Assembly: GCA_963703235.1 (NCBI GenBank)
Contig: OY969802.1
Span: forward strand, 310,001-374,000
DNA: 64,000 nucleotides
Origin: VRUE01 sp963703235
Lineage (GTDB): Bacteria > Actinomycetota > Thermoleophilia > Solirubrobacterales > 70-9
Direction of reading: 5' to 3'
Part shown: one piece after another, positions 1 through 7,409 of the stretch
Position numbering within the stretch: position 1 is the first letter of the stretch
How the letters are laid out: each line of letters begins with the position of its first letter
Program-made: the position numbers and the translations under genes
The notes under the pieces: generated by a model
The model's input: only the letters and a program-made list of their open reading frames with translations
What the model was told of the DNA's origin: nothing
The model's database searches: none

Positions 1-182
1 TGGAAGCCGACCTCGGTGTGGTCGAAGATCCGCGACGCGTTCTCCTGCGAGGAGACCTCGCAGACGATCGTGCGCTTGCCGGCGGCGGCGGCGCGCAGGC
101 CGAGCGCCACCGCGACGGTGGTCTTGCCGACGCCCCCCTTGCCGGTCACGAAGACCAGGCGCTTGTCGAGGAGGTCGGGCAA
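1..182 (-). CDS. ArsA/Get3-like ATPase, N-terminal part (cut by window edge)
   Basis: The reverse strand reads from a TTG at 182 into LLDKRLVFVTGKGGVGKTTV, a deviant Walker A loop typical of ArsA/Get3-type ATPases, followed by AGKRTIVCEVSSQENASRIF. Only about 60 residues lie in the window. In actinobacteria such ATPases often come as adjacent pairs, but that cannot be checked here. There is no ATG; an AGGA about 13 nt upstream makes TTG at 182 the best start, though this is uncertain. The gene is divergent from the ParA-like gene, with 71 nt between them. Confidence 0.75.
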   Translation of the reverse strand, partial: MPDLLDKRLVFVTGKGGVGKTTVAVALGLRAAAAGKRTIVCEVSSQENASRIFDHTEVGF

Positions 183-253
183 GGGGATCGGGTGATTCCT
201 AGCAATTTCGCGAGGCGGGAGGAAAAGCCGCTGCCCATGCGAATACCCGCGCA

Positions 254-1390
254 ATGGGATTCCTCAGCCGAAAGTCCAAGTCCGCGCCCACCAGCATCGT
301 CGACGAGCAGCACCCGATCGTCGAGGAGCTGCAGGAAATGGAAGAGGTGGTGCCCGAGCGGCCTCGGCCGGCGGGTCCTGTCGCGGGACAGGACTCCTCG
401 TCCTCGCAGGCTGCGGGCGAGGAGCCCAGCCCCACGCCACCCGCCGGAGAGGCGTTGGAGGACACCTCTCCCACCGCAAGCAGCAAGGAGCCCACTCCTG
501 TGCCACCCGTCGGAGAAGCGGTTGAGCTCGACGAGCCCGAGGAGCCGGGACGGATGCAAGCTCGTGATCTGATCGCGCCCAGCCGACATGAAGCCGTCGT
601 GGAGGAGCCGGTTGTTGAGACGCCCACGAAGCACGCTGAGGTGATTGCGTTTGCCAATCAGAAGGGTGGCGTTGCCAAGACCACCACGACCTTGAACTTG
701 GCTGTCGCCTTCGCCGAGTCCGGGCACCGGGTGCTCTGCATCGACCTCGATCCGCAGGGGAACCTGACGATGAGCCAGGGGATCGACCCCGACAAGGTGG
801 AGAAAAGCCTCTACGACGTGCTGGTCAACGACATGCCGATCTCGGAGATCATCCAGAAGCGCGAGATCGACATCGCCGTCGCCTCGATCGACCTGGCCGG
901 CGCCGAGATCGCGATGAGCACCAAGATCGGCCGCGAGCGCTCGCTCGAGAAGGCCCTTAAAGAGGTCGCCGGCGACTACGACTTCGTCTGCATCGACACG
1001 CCGCCCAGCCTCGGCCTGCTCACGATCAACGCGCTGACCGCGGCGAGCAAGGTGATCGTCCCCGTCCAGTGCGAGTATCTATCGATGCGCGGGCTGGTCC
1101 AGCTCCAGAACACGCTGAAGATGATCCAGGAGAACCTCAACCCGGACGTGCGGATCGAGGGCATCCTGCCGACGATGCTGGATTCGCGCACCGTCCACGC
1201 CAAGGAGGCGGTGGAGATCCTCGAGGAGAACTTCGGCGAGCTGGTCTTCAAGTCGCGGATCAAAAAGGCGATCAAATTCGCCGAGGCCCCGGTGAAGGGC
1301 GCCAGCGTGCTCAAGTACGATCCTCAGAGCAACGCCGCGAGCTACTACCGCGACCTGGCCGAGGAGGTTCTTGCGAATGAGTCGGCGTAA
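254..1390 (+). CDS. ParA/Soj-like chromosome-partitioning ATPase with long N-terminal extension
   Basis: A 378-residue ParA-family ATPase expected to bind nucleoid DNA as an ATP dimer and position a cargo. Residues 127-378 form the ATPase: deviant Walker A KGGVAKTT at 137-144, IDLDPQGN at about 163-170, and IDTPPSLGLL. Residues 1-126 are an acidic, Pro/Ser-rich, probably disordered extension unusual for ParA. Residues 40-67 match a stretch in the FtsZ extension, and a decayed second copy of its end (KEPTPVPPVGEAVE) follows. The stop lies inside the start region of ftsZ, so the two genes are probably translationally coupled. No parB or parS is seen, so a MinD-like or cargo-positioning role is as likely as plasmid-type partition. 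Confidence 0.88.
   Translation: MGFLSRKSKSAPTSIVDEQHPIVEELQEMEEVVPERPRPAGPVAGQDSSSSQAAGEEPSPTPPAGEALEDTSPTASSKEPTPVPPVGEAVELDEPEEPGRMQARDLIAPSRHEAVVEEPVVETPTKHAEVIAFANQKGGVAKTTTTLNLAVAFAESGHRVLCIDLDPQGNLTMSQGIDPDKVEKSLYDVLVNDMPISEIIQKREIDIAVASIDLAGAEIAMSTKIGRERSLEKALKEVAGDYDFVCIDTPPSLGLLTINALTAASKVIVPVQCEYLSMRGLVQLQNTLKMIQENLNPDVRIEGILPTMLDSRTVHAKEAVEILEENFGELVFKSRIKKAIKFAEAPVKGASVLKYDPQSNAASYYRDLAEEVLANESA
371..454 (+). repeat. Palindromic in-gene repeat, copy in parA-like gene
   Basis: These 84 nt match 1464-1547 in ftsZ at about 76 positions by eye and are read in the same frame (AGPVA..DSSSSQAAGEEP). The copy holds a perfect 8-bp inverted repeat, GTCCTGTC-GCGG-GACAGGAC, then CTCCTCG paired with CGAGGAG around a loop. 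A partial further copy of its 3' end lies at about 486-522. Confidence 0.8.
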
Positions 1391-2735
1391 GCGCGCGAGT
1401 ATGCGCGAAGGGCCGCTTTCCGACCTATTCCGGTCTACCGAACAAGACCCAGCGCCCCCGCCCGCGGGTCCTGTCGCGGAGGAGGACTCCTCGTCCTCGC
1501 AGGCTGCGGGCGAGGAGCCCACCTCCACGCCACCCCCGGGAGAGACGTCTGAGTCTCCTCCCGAGAGGCTGAAACGGGTCTTTGAGGAGCCTGTCACTCG
1601 CGAGCCTGTCCCCGGGCCCGAAGCTCCGCGGTACGGGCGGGAGGAACCTGAGTACGAGCCGCCGGGCTCTGGGCAGCCGCACCAGCCGGTGATTCGCGTC
1701 GTCGGTGTCGGCGGCGCCGGCGTCAACGCCGTCAACCGGATGGTTGACGCGAACGTGCCCGGGGTCGAGTTCATGGCCGTCAACACTGACCTGCAGTCGC
1801 TGCAGCTCTGCGTTGCCGACGTCACCGTCCACATCGGCGAAGAGCAGACGCGCGGGCTCGGCGCCGGCGCCGACGCTCAGGTCGGCCACCGCTCCGCCTT
1901 CGAGGAGCAGGACAAGATCAAGCGCCTGCTGAAGGGCTCTGACATGGTCTTCGTCGCCTGCGGCGCCGGCGGCGGCACCGGCACCGGCGCCGCGCCGGTG
2001 ATCGCCCGCCTCGCCCGCGAGGTCGGCGCGCTGACGGTCGGCATCGTCACCAAGCCGTTCAGCTTCGAGGGCTCCAAGCGTGGCAACCAGGCCGAGACCG
2101 GAATCGACGAGCTGGCCGCTGAGGTCGACACCCTGATCGTCGTCCCCAACGACCGCTTGCTCGAGGTGCTGGACCAGCAGACCTCGATGGTCGAGGCCTT
2201 CCAGGTCGCCGACGACGTGCTGCGGCAGGGGGTGCAGGGGATCTCCGACCTCGTCACCCTGCCGGCGCTGATCAACCTCGACTTCGCCGACGTGCGGACG
2301 ATCATGTCCGACGCCGGCCGGGCTCTGCTCGGGATCGGCATGGGCAGCGGCCCCGAGGGCCGGGCCCTGCTGGCCGCCGAAAAAGCGATCTCCTCGCCGC
2401 TGCTGGAGACCTCGATGGAGGGCGCCCGCGCGATCCTGCTCTCGATCACCGGTGGCGCCGACCTCTCGCTGGTCGAGGTCAGCGAGGCCGCCAAGCTGGT
2501 CGGCGAGGCCGCTCATCCCGACGCCAACATCATCTTCGGCGCCAACATCGACGAGGAGCTGGGCGAGCAGATCTGGGTCACCGTGGTCGCCACCCGCTTC
2601 GACGGCCGCGGCGCGCCGCCGCGCCGCGTGGCCGAGCCGACGATCCGCCGCACCAAGGACGCCGGCCGTCCCGCTCGCTCCGAGAAGGCCGGCGAGCTCA
2701 GCAGCCTCGACGTCCCAGAGTTCCTGCCGGGCTAG
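1377..2735 (+). CDS. ftsZ: Cell-division GTPase FtsZ with about 103-residue N-terminal extension
   Basis: Tubulin-like GTPase that forms the division ring. I chose ATG 1377 because GAGGAGG ends about 9 nt before it; a TTG at 1371 is in frame but too close. The protein has 452 residues. The core starts at about residue 104 with VIRVVGVGGAGVNAVNRM, has the GTP signature GAGGGTGTGAAP at about 196-207, and the T7 catalytic loop N300-L-D-F-A-D305. It ends SSLDVPEFLPG, resembling the usual C-terminal partner-binding peptide. Residues 1-103 are a charged, Pro-rich linker with no counterpart in typical FtsZ; residues 30-57 repeat a module found in the upstream ParA-like protein. No other dcw genes adjoin, so this may be the only FtsZ in a displaced position or a second paralogue. 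Confidence 0.95.
   Translation: MSRRKRASMREGPLSDLFRSTEQDPAPPPAGPVAEEDSSSSQAAGEEPTSTPPPGETSESPPERLKRVFEEPVTREPVPGPEAPRYGREEPEYEPPGSGQPHQPVIRVVGVGGAGVNAVNRMVDANVPGVEFMAVNTDLQSLQLCVADVTVHIGEEQTRGLGAGADAQVGHRSAFEEQDKIKRLLKGSDMVFVACGAGGGTGTGAAPVIARLAREVGALTVGIVTKPFSFEGSKRGNQAETGIDELAAEVDTLIVVPNDRLLEVLDQQTSMVEAFQVADDVLRQGVQGISDLVTLPALINLDFADVRTIMSDAGRALLGIGMGSGPEGRALLAAEKAISSPLLETSMEGARAILLSITGGADLSLVEVSEAAKLVGEAAHPDANIIFGANIDEELGEQIWVTVVATRFDGRGAPPRRVAEPTIRRTKDAGRPARSEKAGELSSLDVPEFLPG
1464..1547 (+). repeat. Palindromic in-gene repeat, copy in ftsZ
   Basis: Counterpart of 371-454. Where the parA copy has GACAGGAC, this copy reads GAGGAGGAC, which forms a new perfect palindrome GAGGAG-GA-CTCCTC with the following bases. 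The element therefore stays self-complementary although the bases differ. It is encoded in frame as AGPVAEEDSSSSQAAGEEP. Confidence 0.8.
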
Positions 2736-2746
2736 CGTCGCGCCCC

Positions 2747-4294
2747 ATGCAAGGGGTCGTCGCCGCCGGTCACCCGATCACCGCCGAGACCGGCGCGGGG
2801 GTCCTCCGCGACGGCGGCAACGCCGTCGACGCCGCGGTCGCTTCCGTCCTTGCCTCGTTCGCGCTGGAGAGTCCGCTGACCGGCTTCGGCGCCGGCGGCT
2901 TCATGATGGTCCACCGCGGCGAGGAGACGGTCCTGATCGACTTCTTCGTCGCCGCACCCGGGCTCGACGGGGCCGAGCGGGGCATCGAGCTGGTCCCCGT
3001 CCCGGTCCACTTCGACGCCGAGACGGTGCAGACGTTCTACGTCGGGCCGGCCTCCTGCGGGGTGCCCGGCACGGCTGCCGGCCTCGAGCTGGCGCTCGAG
3101 CGGTTCGGCACGGCGCCGCTGGCCGATCTCGCCGCGCCGGCGATCCGGCTGGCCCGCGAGGGCGCTCCGGTCAACGCCCAGCAGGCGTACATCTTCGAGA
3201 TCCTCTGGCCGATTCACGAGCGTCTGGAGGGGACGCGCGAGCTGTACGCGCCGGGTGGGCGGCGGCTGGGGGAGGGGGACGTGTTCCAGTTCCCTGAGCT
3301 GGCCGAGGCGCTGGAACGGTTCGCGGCCGAGGGGGCGGAGCCGTTCTACCGTGGCGACGTCGCCGCCGCCCTCAGCGATTTCGTTCGCGAGCACGGCGGC
3401 ACGCTGGGATCGACCGATCTCGCGGGCTACGAGGCGATCGAGCGCCGCCCGATCCGCACTCCGTTCCGGGATGCCGAGGTGCTGACCAACCCGCCGCCCT
3501 CTTCGGGCGGGATCCTCATTGCCTACGCGCTCGGCCTGCTCGAGCGGTTGGGGCCCGAGAGCGGGCCGGAGCAGCTGGTCGCCGCGATGGGCGCCGCCAA
3601 CGCCGCACGTGACGAGGCATTCGCGGAGGCCCTCTACGGCGACGAGTTGCACGCAGCGCTGCTCGATCCAGCCGAGCTGGACCGCGTCGCCGCAGCGGCG
3701 CGTCGCAACTCGGGTCCGACGCCGCCCTCTCCCGGCGACCTGCTGGGGTCCACCACCCACATCTCGGTCCTCGACGGCAACGGCATGTGCGCCAGCGTCA
3801 CCTGCTCCAACGGCTCCGGCTCCGGCGTGCTGGTCCCCGGCACCGGCGTGATCCTCAACAACATGCTCGGCGAGGAGGACCTCAACCCGCTCGGGTTCCA
3901 CGCGATCGCGCCAGGTCGGCGGGTGCCGTCGATGATGGCGCCGACCGTGGTCCTGCGCGACGGCGAGATCGAGCTGGGCCTGGGCAGCGCCGGCTCCAAC
4001 CGGATCCGCTCGGCGATCCTGCAGACCGTGGTGCGGACGGTCGAGCAGGGGCTGGGCGCCGACGAGGCGGTGCGGGCGCCGCGGCTGCACTTCGAGCAGG
4101 GCGTCGTCCAGGCCGAGCCCGGCATCGACGAGGCTGCTTTGACCCGGATCGAAGAGCGCGGCATACCGGTCCTGCGGCGGCCGCAGCTCAACCTCTTCTT
4201 CGGCGGCGTCCAGGCGGTCGCCCGCGATCCGGCCAGCGGCGCGCTCAGCGGCGGCGGCGATCCGCGCCGCGGCGGTAGCGTTGCGGTCGCATGA
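2747..4294 (+). CDS. ggt: Gamma-glutamyltransferase (Ntn hydrolase)
   Basis: A 515-residue glutathione hydrolase/gamma-glutamyltranspeptidase, made as one chain and expected to cleave itself before Thr336 of GSTTHISVLDGNG, which becomes the N-terminal nucleophile of the small subunit. Large-subunit signatures are visible: HPITAETGAGVLRDGGNAVDAAVA near the start and TNPPPSSGG. No clear signal peptide is seen, which suggests a cytoplasmic enzyme acting on glutathione or other gamma-glutamyl compounds. It starts 11 nt after the ftsZ stop; TAGCGT, 8 nt before the ATG, could be a -10 element for a short-leader transcript. The stop overlaps the next gene in ATGA. Confidence 0.92.
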   Translation: MQGVVAAGHPITAETGAGVLRDGGNAVDAAVASVLASFALESPLTGFGAGGFMMVHRGEETVLIDFFVAAPGLDGAERGIELVPVPVHFDAETVQTFYVGPASCGVPGTAAGLELALERFGTAPLADLAAPAIRLAREGAPVNAQQAYIFEILWPIHERLEGTRELYAPGGRRLGEGDVFQFPELAEALERFAAEGAEPFYRGDVAAALSDFVREHGGTLGSTDLAGYEAIERRPIRTPFRDAEVLTNPPPSSGGILIAYALGLLERLGPESGPEQLVAAMGAANAARDEAFAEALYGDELHAALLDPAELDRVAAAARRNSGPTPPSPGDLLGSTTHISVLDGNGMCASVTCSNGSGSGVLVPGTGVILNNMLGEEDLNPLGFHAIAPGRRVPSMMAPTVVLRDGEIELGLGSAGSNRIRSAILQTVVRTVEQGLGADEAVRAPRLHFEQGVVQAEPGIDEAALTRIEERGIPVLRRPQLNLFFGGVQAVARDPASGALSGGGDPRRGGSVAVA

Positions 4295-5406
4295 CGATCG
4301 ACTTCGAGGCTGAGGGACTTCTCGCCGGGCTGGAGGGGGAGGCCCGCGAAGCGCGCTGCGAGCTGCTCGAACGCCTGGCCGGCGAAGGCGTGCCCCTGGA
4401 GGAGCTGCGCGAAGCGGTGGAGGGCGGACGGCTGGCCCTGCTGCCGGTGGAGCGAGCCTTCGCTGGCGACGGTCCTCGCTACACGCCGCGCGAAGTGGCG
4501 GAGCTGTCCGGCCTCGACCTCGGCCTCCTGCAGCGCACGAGCGCGGCGCTCGGCGTCCCCTATCCGGACCCGGACGAACGCTCGCTGTCCGAGGCCGACC
4601 TGGAGACCGCGAAACGGGTCAAAGCCTTCCACGACGCCGGCCTGCCCGAGGACGGGATGCTGCAGGTGACGCGCACGGTCGGGATGGCGACGGCGCGGAT
4701 CGCCGAGGCCAATCGCGAATTGATCGTGCGGGCTCTGATGCAGCCGGGCGACACCGAGCGCGACCTGGCGCTGCGCTTCGCCGCGGCCGCCGAGCAGATG
4801 CTGCCGCTGTTCGATCCGATCCTCACCTACGCCTTTCGCACCCACATGCTCGAGCAGATTCGCCGCGACGTGATCGGCACCGCCGACATCGCCGCTGGCG
4901 AGCCGGGGGCGATGTCGGAGCTTTCCGTCTGCTTCGCCGACCTGGTCGGCTTCACCAAGCTCGGCGAGCAGGTCGAGACCGAAGAGCTGGGGCTGATCGC
5001 CGGCCGGCTCGACGAGCTGGCGACCGCCGTCGCCGAGCCCCCCGTGCGGCTGGTGAAGCTGATCGGCGACGCGGCGATGCTGGTCTCCACCGACGCGACG
5101 GCGATGACCGAGGCGGCGCTGCGGATGGTCGATGCCGCCGACGCCGAAGGGGACGAGTTCCCGCGCCTGCGGGCGGGGATCGCCCACGGCTCCGTCCACG
5201 CGCAGGCGGGGGACTACTACGGCCGGCCCGTCAACCTCGCCAGCCGTCTCACCGGAATAGCCAAGCCGGGCAGCGTCCTCGTCGACGCCGCCGCCAAGAA
5301 GGTCGTCGGCGATGGCTTCGAGTACTCCTTCGCCGGCGAGAAACGCCTCAAGGGCTTCGACTCCCGCACCAAGCTCTACCGCGTCCGCCGCAGCAACGGC
5401 AGTTAG
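4291..5406 (+). CDS. Class III adenylate/guanylate cyclase with N-terminal regulatory domain
   Basis: A 371-residue soluble cyclase. Residues 1-190 look like the helical regulatory/MerR-like segment of actinobacterial cyclases such as Rv2212 and Rv1264 (RYTPREVAELSGLDLGLLQR). The catalytic domain, about 205-365, has the first metal Asp in VCFADLVGFTKLGE, the second in KLIGDAAMLV and the transition-state N/R pair in VNLASRLTGIAKPG. The Lys and Asp of KLIGDA suggest ATP as substrate, so cAMP is likely. No membrane segment is seen. It starts within the stop codon of ggt. A CRP-like site upstream of etfB (25883-25898) is one possible place for a cAMP receptor to act, which is inference. Confidence 0.88.
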   Translation: MTIDFEAEGLLAGLEGEAREARCELLERLAGEGVPLEELREAVEGGRLALLPVERAFAGDGPRYTPREVAELSGLDLGLLQRTSAALGVPYPDPDERSLSEADLETAKRVKAFHDAGLPEDGMLQVTRTVGMATARIAEANRELIVRALMQPGDTERDLALRFAAAAEQMLPLFDPILTYAFRTHMLEQIRRDVIGTADIAAGEPGAMSELSVCFADLVGFTKLGEQVETEELGLIAGRLDELATAVAEPPVRLVKLIGDAAMLVSTDATAMTEAALRMVDAADAEGDEFPRLRAGIAHGSVHAQAGDYYGRPVNLASRLTGIAKPGSVLVDAAAKKVVGDGFEYSFAGEKRLKGFDSRTKLYRVRRSNGS

Positions 5407-5462
5407 CGGGGCACGACTTTTCCGCAAAGTGCGACCCCGCGGGGGGCGAATCCAGGTCGCTC

Positions 5463-5498
5463 GCAGCCTTCTCAGGGCTATGGCGCCGAAAAGGCTGC
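5463..5498 (+). repeat. 36-nt hairpin repeat, family B, copy 1
   Basis: GCAGCCTT (5463-5470) pairs with AAGGCTGC (5491-5498) around a loop with CAGGGCTATGGCGCC. It has the same size, orientation and layout as 6400-6435 and 25818-25852 (GCAGC, TTT-run, inner motif with CAT or TAT, GAAAA, GCTGC). The ATG of the downstream HTH/DUF559 gene lies in the loop. Confidence 0.7.
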
Positions 5499-6397
5499 AA
5501 CGACGCAACGCACCGCTTTGGCAACTGGCCCGGCGTCAGCATGGCGTCGTCAGCCGGGCGCAGCTGCTGGAGTACGGCCTCACCAGTGAGGCGATCGAAC
5601 ACCGGATCGCCAGCGGCCGTCTGCATCGCCTCTGGCGCGGCGTCTACGCGGTCGGGCGACCGGAAGTTAGCCGACAGGGACGGTGGATGGCAGCGGTGCT
5701 GAGCTGCGGGCCGACGGCGATGCTCAGCCACCGGTGCGCCGGCCTGCTCTGGGGTGTCGTGCGGCGGGCCGACGAGATCGACGTAGTCGTTCCGGCAGGC
5801 GTTTTCAGGCGCCGGCCCGGCATTCGCGTGCACCGGCGATCCCCGATCGAGCCGACGCATCGGCGCCGCGTGGCGGGGATACCGGTTACGGATCCGGTCT
5901 CGACCCTGGTCGACGTGGCGGCGTGCGCTCGCGACTGGGAGGTCGAACGGGCGATCAACGAGGCGGATCGCCTCGGCCTGATCGATCCCGATGCCCTCCG
6001 CGTGGCGATCGAGTCGGTCCCCCGCCGGCACGGCCTCGCTCGCTTGCGTCGGCTGCTCGGCGGCGAGCCTCTTACCGACACGGGGCTCGAGCGTCGATTC
6101 CTGGCGATCGTGCGCCTCGCGGGCCTACCGAGACCGGACACGCAGGTGTGGATAAGTGGCTACCGGGTGGACTTCTTCTGGCCTCGCTTCGGCTTGGTCG
6201 TGGAGGCGGATGGTTGGGTGTACCACCGAACACCGGGCGCGCAGACGACCGATCGTCGCCGCGACCAGGCGCACGCGAGGGCAGGGCTGACGACGCTCCG
6301 CTTTGCGGAAGCGCAGCTCCGCTACGAACCAGACGAGGTCAGGCGAACGTTGGCGACTGTCGCCGCCCGGCTTGGCGCGCCCTTCCTCAACCGTTGA
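5480..6397 (+). CDS. AbiEi-type winged-helix / DUF559 (Vsr-like) protein
   Basis: A 305-residue protein. Residues about 8-60 form the winged-helix N-domain seen in AbiEi antitoxins (QLARRQHGVVSRAQLLEYGLT..GRLHRLWRGVYAVG). The C-terminal 90 residues fit DUF559, a Vsr/restriction-endonuclease-like fold (YRVDFFWPRFGLVVEADGWVYHRT, then QAHARAGLTTLRF). This two-domain protein is frequent in Thermoleophilia; its function is not established and a partner toxin is not adjacent. The start ATG sits inside a hairpin repeat, and the stop TGA overlaps the first base of another copy, so the gene is bracketed by the repeat. The frame stays open upstream, so an earlier start is possible. Confidence 0.8.
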   Translation: MAPKRLQRRNAPLWQLARRQHGVVSRAQLLEYGLTSEAIEHRIASGRLHRLWRGVYAVGRPEVSRQGRWMAAVLSCGPTAMLSHRCAGLLWGVVRRADEIDVVVPAGVFRRRPGIRVHRRSPIEPTHRRRVAGIPVTDPVSTLVDVAACARDWEVERAINEADRLGLIDPDALRVAIESVPRRHGLARLRRLLGGEPLTDTGLERRFLAIVRLAGLPRPDTQVWISGYRVDFFWPRFGLVVEADGWVYHRTPGAQTTDRRRDQAHARAGLTTLRFAEAQLRYEPDEVRRTLATVAARLGAPFLNR

Positions 6398-6435
6398 TCG
6401 CAGCATTTTCCGTCTCATGGTCCTGAAAAAGCTGC
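6396..6435 (+). repeat. 36-nt hairpin repeat, family B, copy 2
   Basis: GCAGC at 6400-6404 pairs with GCTGC at 6431-6435, and TTTTCC with the GAAAAA run. With GATC in front it matches the start of the 25.8-kb copy (GATCGCAGC). It begins in the stop codon of the DUF559 gene and could also act as its terminator. Confidence 0.65.
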
Positions 6436-6462
6436 GGCGCTGGACGGAGCGAATGGCGGGGC

Positions 6463-7380
6463 TCAGGCCGGCTTGCGGGCGGAGAGAACGAGGTTGTAGA
6501 AGAGCTCGGCGGGCAGGCGCGGCTCGAGCAGGCGGGTGTCGACCTTCTGCAGGGCGATGTAGCTGTTGAAGGCGAAGCGGCGCCAGCCGAAGGAGACCGA
6601 TTCGGGCTCGGCAGTCGACTCGACCGTGCGCAGTCCCCAGCCCCAGGCGTTGGCGAGCAGTTCCTCGCCGCCGACCCGGCGCTGCTCGAGCTCCGCGTCG
6701 CGCAGGAGCCGGCGCAGGTCGGCGGGTGCGAAGGCGTGGACGTCGACCTCCCCCTCCAGGGCGTGGCCGTTGGATTGCTCGCCCTCGGGGACCACGCGCG
6801 GCCTGGCGCCGACCAGGCGCCGCCAGGCGGGCGCGGCGAACAGGGCGGCGCGCTTGGGCGCCGCCGCCAGGCGGTCGCCGTAGCGGGACGGCTCGCCGCA
6901 GAAGGCGATCGCGCCGGCCGGGCGCAGGACGCGGCGGAACTCGGCCAGCGCCCGCTCCAGGTCGGGAATATGGTGCAGGACCGCGTGGCCGAAGACGAGG
7001 TCGAAGCTGTCGTCCTCGAAGGGCAGCTGCTCGGCCTCGGTGGCCACCGTCTCCGCCTCCAGTCCGAGGGCCTCGGCGGTGGTCGAGAGTCGGCGCAGCA
7101 TGCCGGGGGAGATGTCGGTCGCGGTCAGCCGCTCGACGATGCCGAGCTGCAGCAGGTTGAGCGAGAAGTAGCCGGTTCCGGAGCCGATCTCGAGCCCGTC
7201 GCCGAAACGGGCGCCGTCGAGCCCGCCCAGCGCCTTGGCGAGCTTCAGCCGCACCTGCTCCTGACCGGTGGCGCCGAAGTCGATTCCCCACTTGGCGTCG
7301 TATTCGTCGGCGGCCGCGTCGTGGTAGCGGGTGTTGACGTCCTTGATGTGCTCCGGGGTCGCGGTGGGGGAGGCCGGCAT
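6463..7380 (-). CDS. Class I SAM-dependent methyltransferase
   Basis: A 305-residue protein with a Methyltransf_11-type fold. Motif I is GDGLEIGSGTGYFSLNLL (about 59-76), motif II is TDISPGML, and HAVLHHIPDLERALAEFRRVLRPAG is motif III and beyond. The C-terminal half, about 190-305, is a family-specific extension without a recognised signature. The substrate cannot be told from the sequence. It is divergent from another methyltransferase gene with only 29 nt between the start codons. That gap holds a TANNNT hexamer correctly placed for each direction, which suggests shared, near-leaderless divergent promoters and a role with the polysaccharide cluster next door. Confidence 0.85.
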   Translation of the reverse strand: MPASPTATPEHIKDVNTRYHDAAADEYDAKWGIDFGATGQEQVRLKLAKALGGLDGARFGDGLEIGSGTGYFSLNLLQLGIVERLTATDISPGMLRRLSTTAEALGLEAETVATEAEQLPFEDDSFDLVFGHAVLHHIPDLERALAEFRRVLRPAGAIAFCGEPSRYGDRLAAAPKRAALFAAPAWRRLVGARPRVVPEGEQSNGHALEGEVDVHAFAPADLRRLLRDAELEQRRVGGEELLANAWGWGLRTVESTAEPESVSFGWRRFAFNSYIALQKVDTRLLEPRLPAELFYNLVLSARKPA

Positions 7381-7409
7381 CGGGCCGGGAACAATACGGT
7401 CCCCGTGGA
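7381..7409. promoter_or_regulatory. Compact divergent promoter between two methyltransferase genes
   Basis: On the plus strand TACGGT (7395-7400) ends 9 nt before ATG 7410. On the minus strand TATTGT ends 10 nt before the ATG at 7380. Both fit -10 elements of short-leader transcripts. The two hexamers overlap, so simultaneous use seems unlikely. Confidence 0.4.

Noticed and set aside
5407..5440. Terminator-like inverted repeat GGGGCACGACTTT / AAAGTGCGACCCC after the cyclase gene
   Set aside because: Four central positions do not pair and there is no U-tract, so support is too weak.
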